64,000 nucleotides of DNA from NCBI GenBank assembly GCA_937974275.1, contig CALJIF010000032.1, forward strand, positions 1 through 64,000. Reading direction: 5' to 3'. Position numbers and translations under genes: made by a program. Shown piece by piece: positions 60,703 to 64,000 of the stretch (within the stretch, counting starts at the first letter, position 1; each line of letters starts with the position of its first letter). The stretch is from an uncultured Flavobacteriales bacterium (lineage in GTDB: Bacteria; Bacteroidota; Bacteroidia; Palsa-965). Below the pieces are notes generated by a model that saw only the letters and a list, made by a program, of their open reading frames with translations, did no database searches and was not told the DNA's origin.

Positions 60703-61637
60703 GCGATGTTGTATCCCGTGAAATAAGTCGCCCAATAGTGGTAGTTGATGCCGGTGCCCGGAATGGGTTCCAATTAATTCCGCAACTGCATCGTCACTTG
60801 AGGTTGTTTGCATTCGAGCCGGATCCGAGATCTTATGCAACTCTCGTTGAACGTTACCGCAATTCGTCACAATTCCATTCCGCAAAATGTTTCCCCGTTG
60901 CACTTGCTGATGAATTAGGCACTGCCACCTTATACAGCACGGCTCATCCAAGTATGAGTTCACTTATGCAAGCAGACAAAAAACTATTTGCATCCTATAC
61001 CCAACGAATGGGTGATACAAAATCGTGGTCCGAAGGTTTTGAAGTTGTTGCACAACATGAAGTACAACAAACGACGTTGGAGCATTTGTGCGAAGAACAA
61101 CAACTGCAACACATCGATTTTTTAAAACTCGACACTCAAGGCAGCGAATTGAAAATTCTAAAAGGAGCACAGGATTTACTCGACCGGAAAAAAATCGGCG
61201 TAGTGTTTACTGAATTCTGCATGGTGAACTATTATGAGAACCAGTCTTGCTTCAGTGAATTGGACCAATGGATGAAAGCAAGAGGTTATCAACTTATTGA
61301 CATCCGCACATATCCTGAAATTGCGAATCGCATGCATCATAGTGTATCCGGCAAAATCACAGAACAACCACGATTCGGAATGGTGGGTGATGCTGTTTAC
61401 ATCCCGAACAACGTTGACAACTACTATCATCCCGAAACTATTGCACTGCTTCTTGCTGCATTAGGATACTACAGTCACAGCGAAACAATTTTCAAGACGC
61501 GTAATTGGAATGAACAAAAAATAGAGTCGTTATTTTGCCAACTGGATAAAAAAAGCGGCCGTGAAAAATGGAAGCAGTTCCTGCGCCGCTGGACACCACC
61601 AGGAATACATTATTGGTACAGCAAATTGCGTTCATGA
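60699..61637 (+). CDS. FkbM-family methyltransferase
   Basis: A 312-residue SAM-dependent methyltransferase. The N-terminal VVVDAGARNGFQLIPQLHRH is the glycine-rich SAM motif; LFAFEPDPRSYATLVERY and FLKLDTQGSELKILKGAQDLL are the characteristic FkbM segments. These enzymes O-methylate sugars or other surface glycan components. It overlaps the preceding ligase-like gene and the following GT87 gene by ATGA at both ends, a sign of coordinated translation in the polysaccharide cluster. Confidence 0.92.
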   Translation: MSDVVSREISRPIVVVDAGARNGFQLIPQLHRHLRLFAFEPDPRSYATLVERYRNSSQFHSAKCFPVALADELGTATLYSTAHPSMSSLMQADKKLFASYTQRMGDTKSWSEGFEVVAQHEVQQTTLEHLCEEQQLQHIDFLKLDTQGSELKILKGAQDLLDRKKIGVVFTEFCMVNYYENQSCFSELDQWMKARGYQLIDIRTYPEIANRMHHSVSGKITEQPRFGMVGDAVYIPNNVDNYYHPETIALLLAALGYYSHSETIFKTRNWNEQKIESLFCQLDKKSGREKWKQFLRRWTPPGIHYWYSKLRS

Positions 61638-63208
61638 AATCGCTGCGTGATATACATTATTCGTTGTGGTTACCTTCTGCCATACTCGTCTTCGGATGCT
61701 GCGTGATTGTGTATTGTTATAATAAACCGTTGTCGGATTTTGCGAACTACTATTACGGAGCGCAACTTTTTAATTCGGAAGATCCACAAGCCGTTTATGA
61801 TGTGCACAGGTTTAATGAAGCCGTGCAATCCTCCGGTGAATACAATGTGTTTCTGGATCACACTTCCGTTCCGCCACAAACACCGGCGTTCTATAAGCCT
61901 TTCACGCTGATAAAAAATCCATATACAGCACGAGCCGTGTTTAATGTCATTGGCTTATTCGTTTTCGTGTATATGCTGCATGCCTTGTTAAAACAATACT
62001 CATCCTACAACACTTGGCATGCTGTTGGATTTATGATCGCCATGCTTGTTCCGATCTATCAGAATATTTCCTTCGGGCAAACTTATCTTTTTATAACAGC
62101 ACTTCTCATTGCAGCATGGCTGGCACATCTGCGAGGAAAATCAGTGTTAGCCGGTATCTGGCTTGGATTTGCAATTGTATTAAAAATAACACCGGTTGTA
62201 TTGGTGTTTTATTTCCTTGTGCGCAAACATTTTCGTGTTGCGATCTTCACTGCAATCACTTTCGTGCTGGCAACTATAGCTACTGCGTTCATAACGGGGA
62301 GCGAAGTATTAGAATTATACTTCATTGACCTCTTTCCCCGTATTGCAGATGGATACATCAATGATCCATACTCCAACAGCTACCACGGCTTAGTTGTTTT
62401 ATTGCGTCATCTGGGGCAATACGATGCCATCTTAAATCCTGCTCCATATTTCCACTTTTCCCCTCAATTGATTGCGTCGGTGAATAGTATTGTACTTTTT
62501 GTACTTCTTGGTATTGCTTTAATGCGCAGCACAAATGCACAACAACGAGATTCCGTTCCTCTTGCGCTGTTATTACTCCTACTCTACATCGGATCAGGAT
62601 ATTCTTCAACGTATTCGCTACTCGTTCTACCGCCTTTTATCCTCATTACAACAACAAGAAAACAATTGCTGAGCGCAGTGCTTACCATTTTAATTTGCGC
62701 ACTACCACCTCGATTGCTCACTGATGCGCCTGTTTTTGTTCAACACTTCAAACTGTATCTATTCCTGGCGCTGTTTATTGTATTGGTTGCTCCCGGTATT
62801 CGCAATCTTCGTGCATCCGCGATCGTAACCGCAGTGCTGACACTATTCGGAATACTGCAAATCCAAAAAATTGTGACAGCGGATCAACTTCCTAAATATG
62901 AATATTTCAAGAAGACCATTACACAGGACTACATCACCGATTTTTCCATTCATCACGACACGCTGACAGCAATTGCATACAGTATGCGCGGAAAGGAAAT
63001 CGTTACAATTCCGCTCACACAAGAAACACCGTGTAGTCTTCCGCTAGAACCACAAAACTTCTATCGAGACCATCACCACCTACTTTACAAAAACATCACC
63101 TGCCGAAACGATACAGTGATCTTTCTTTGTGACGTTGGTCGTGGCGTAGGACTCTACCATATTTTTGCAATGCCCAAAGCGCAGTTTCCTTTTGAACAAT
63201 TAAAATGA
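61634..63208 (+). CDS. GT87/DUF2029-type membrane mannosyltransferase-like protein
   Basis: About 524 residues from ATG 61634, which overlaps the FkbM stop (ATGA); the open frame extends to 61568 but that part overlaps the methyltransferase gene. Around ten membrane segments follow a first loop with NKPLSDFANYYYGAQLFNSEDPQAVYD, where the conserved Asp of GT-C polyprenol-dependent mannosyltransferases is expected, and GIWLGFAIVLKITPVVLVFYFLVRK is the classic DUF2029 segment. The C-terminal ~100 residues are soluble. It probably adds a sugar from a polyprenyl donor to the surface glycan. The next gene overlaps by four bases. Confidence 0.88.
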   Translation: MKSLRDIHYSLWLPSAILVFGCCVIVYCYNKPLSDFANYYYGAQLFNSEDPQAVYDVHRFNEAVQSSGEYNVFLDHTSVPPQTPAFYKPFTLIKNPYTARAVFNVIGLFVFVYMLHALLKQYSSYNTWHAVGFMIAMLVPIYQNISFGQTYLFITALLIAAWLAHLRGKSVLAGIWLGFAIVLKITPVVLVFYFLVRKHFRVAIFTAITFVLATIATAFITGSEVLELYFIDLFPRIADGYINDPYSNSYHGLVVLLRHLGQYDAILNPAPYFHFSPQLIASVNSIVLFVLLGIALMRSTNAQQRDSVPLALLLLLLYIGSGYSSTYSLLVLPPFILITTTRKQLLSAVLTILICALPPRLLTDAPVFVQHFKLYLFLALFIVLVAPGIRNLRASAIVTAVLTLFGILQIQKIVTADQLPKYEYFKKTITQDYITDFSIHHDTLTAIAYSMRGKEIVTIPLTQETPCSLPLEPQNFYRDHHHLLYKNITCRNDTVIFLCDVGRGVGLYHIFAMPKAQFPFEQLK

Positions 63209-64000
63209 AATATTCTGTTATTGTATTTCTAATTTTAATTATTGCATTTGCGGGCATGCATTGCGAAGAACCTGCGCGTGCACCAATAGATCACACCATT
63301 AAGTTAAAGTGGCATAAATCGTATCCCTCCGAAAACTGGAACATGGCGCGTGAAGGATTACGCTGGACCTTGTCTTACGTCGGAGCAACCTTGCCCAAAG
63401 ACAGCTTCGATCAGGCTGTACCGTTCAACGATTCAATTACAATAACTCTCAACCTTTCTAGAGTTGGCTTTTCGGAATCAGCTTTGGGCGCATTGGACAC
63501 CATCGTCGAAAGAATTAAACGCACTGAGGAATATCAAGAATCCGGTTTCATTGACTTGTCAAGATTTGTGGTGTTGTTAATCGGTGTTTCGGAAAACTAT
63601 TACGCCATAACAGGAGTCGCTCCCACACTGGACGAGTTTATCCGCAACCATCAATTGGAAAATCCATTGCTATTCGGTGTAACAAAATCAGCTGTCGGCA
63701 ATCATCATCGGCTGATTGAATTTCGTGGCGACACATCCGACGTGATGAACTACGCCTTCATTGCTGTAGAAAGCAGCGGCAGTCTTGATTCCGGGACATT
63801 TCGCGCAGAAGCATTTGAAGCATTCGACATTATGCCTAATGGTCAGTTACGTTTTGCAGTGTACGATGCACAAGGAAAGCTTATTGAGGGATCGCCAAAA
63901 AAATTGGGGGAAGCCGGCAAACCCGCAAAATGTATGTGGTGTCACGAAATTCAAATTGCAACCTTATTTGTACCTAACGTTGCCGTTGCAGGAATGTTAA
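63205..64000 (+). CDS. Envelope lipoprotein-like protein with CxxCH motif (3' end beyond window)
   Basis: An ORF from ATG 63205, overlapping the GT87 stop (ATGA), stays open to the window end (265 full codons). It starts MKYSVIVFLILIIAFAGMHC, a hydrophobic signal with Cys20 as a possible lipidation site, although GMHC is not an ideal lipobox. The body is soluble, with SYPSENWNMAREGLRWTLSYVGATLP. Near the visible end it has AKCMWCHEIQI, a C-x-x-C-H haem c motif. I do not recognise the family. A haem lipoprotein next to polysaccharide genes may simply be cluster-adjacent; the fused or separate nature of any cytochrome domain needs the missing 3' end. Confidence 0.75.
   Translation, partial: MKYSVIVFLILIIAFAGMHCEEPARAPIDHTIKLKWHKSYPSENWNMAREGLRWTLSYVGATLPKDSFDQAVPFNDSITITLNLSRVGFSESALGALDTIVERIKRTEEYQESGFIDLSRFVVLLIGVSENYYAITGVAPTLDEFIRNHQLENPLLFGVTKSAVGNHHRLIEFRGDTSDVMNYAFIAVESSGSLDSGTFRAEAFEAFDIMPNGQLRFAVYDAQGKLIEGSPKKLGEAGKPAKCMWCHEIQIATLFVPNVAVAGML

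Noticed and set aside
1..64000. Sigma-54 (-24/-12) promoters near rpoN or the NtrY-like kinase
   Set aside because: I did not see a convincing TGGCAC-n5-TTGC element in the intergenic regions I read; a matrix scan would be needed.

Overview
This window reads as a chromosomal segment of a Bacteroidota bacterium; the order cannot be fixed from the sequence. The evidence is a giant SprB-repeat protein ending in a CHU_C type IX secretion (T9SS) sorting domain and followed by a PorP/SprF-family gene, a second secreted protein with a type A T9SS tail, a beta-propeller/Y_Y_Y/SpoIIE sensor, DUF2723 and DUF2490 proteins, and promoters of the Bacteroidota form (TTTG, about 19-21 bases, TAnnTTTG). Shine-Dalgarno sequences are mostly absent. 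Genes are tightly packed, with many ATGA overlaps and several overlapping convergent stop codons. There are no rRNA genes, insertion sequences, phage genes or CRISPR arrays. The only tRNA is tRNA-Gln(TTG). The first ~220 bases are richer in G+C and do not fit the rest, so a recombination or assembly junction lies just before sdhA.

Layout. 215-5213: sdhA-sdhB, rpoN and a PAP2-like membrane protein. 5216-14697: a small unknown gene, then the 2,741-residue SprB-repeat surface protein and its PorP/SprF partner. 14690-20729: an acetyltransferase, an MBL-rhodanese sulfur enzyme, a polysaccharide deacetylase and a DUF2723 glycosyltransferase. 20816-24271: tRNA-Gln, panD, a YbhN-like flippase, a heptose-phosphate adenylyltransferase and radA. 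24274-30922: a histidine kinase, MarC, a coiled-coil secreted protein and a propeller-SpoIIE sensor. 30928-38349: a sulfur-assimilation operon on the minus strand. 38439-45848: a PH-like membrane protein, a B12-binding protein, an NtrY-like kinase, a TMTC-like glycosyltransferase and a small conserved protein. 45898-58250: housekeeping and metabolic genes (SlyD-like FKBP, methionine aminotransferase plus omega-amidase, lipB, sugar-phosphate isomerase, T9SS cargo, DUF502, KynB-like hydrolase, SDR, MBL hydrolase). 58324-64000: a co-oriented surface-polysaccharide cluster (Wzz, O-antigen ligase-like, FkbM, GT87) ending in a lipoprotein that runs off the window.

The most interesting system is the control region of the sulfur operon. 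Downstream of a good promoter (38317-38349) come two tandem short ORFs, each followed by an intrinsic terminator, before the sulfite reductase gene. Leader 1 is MMNNNLNMMMNCCMNP. Leader 2 is 36 residues with the core MCMCMCMCCC. The RNA around leader 2 can fold into mutually exclusive structures of the classic ribosome-mediated attenuation type. A third short ORF carrying four consecutive Cys codons sits in the gap between the sulfite reductase gene and cobA. The operon encodes sulfite reductase, two siroheme enzymes (one fused to a TSUP anion transporter), APS/PAPS reductase and, last, homoserine dehydrogenase. It therefore supplies both reduced sulfur and the carbon skeleton for methionine, which fits a leader that reads Met and Cys supply together.
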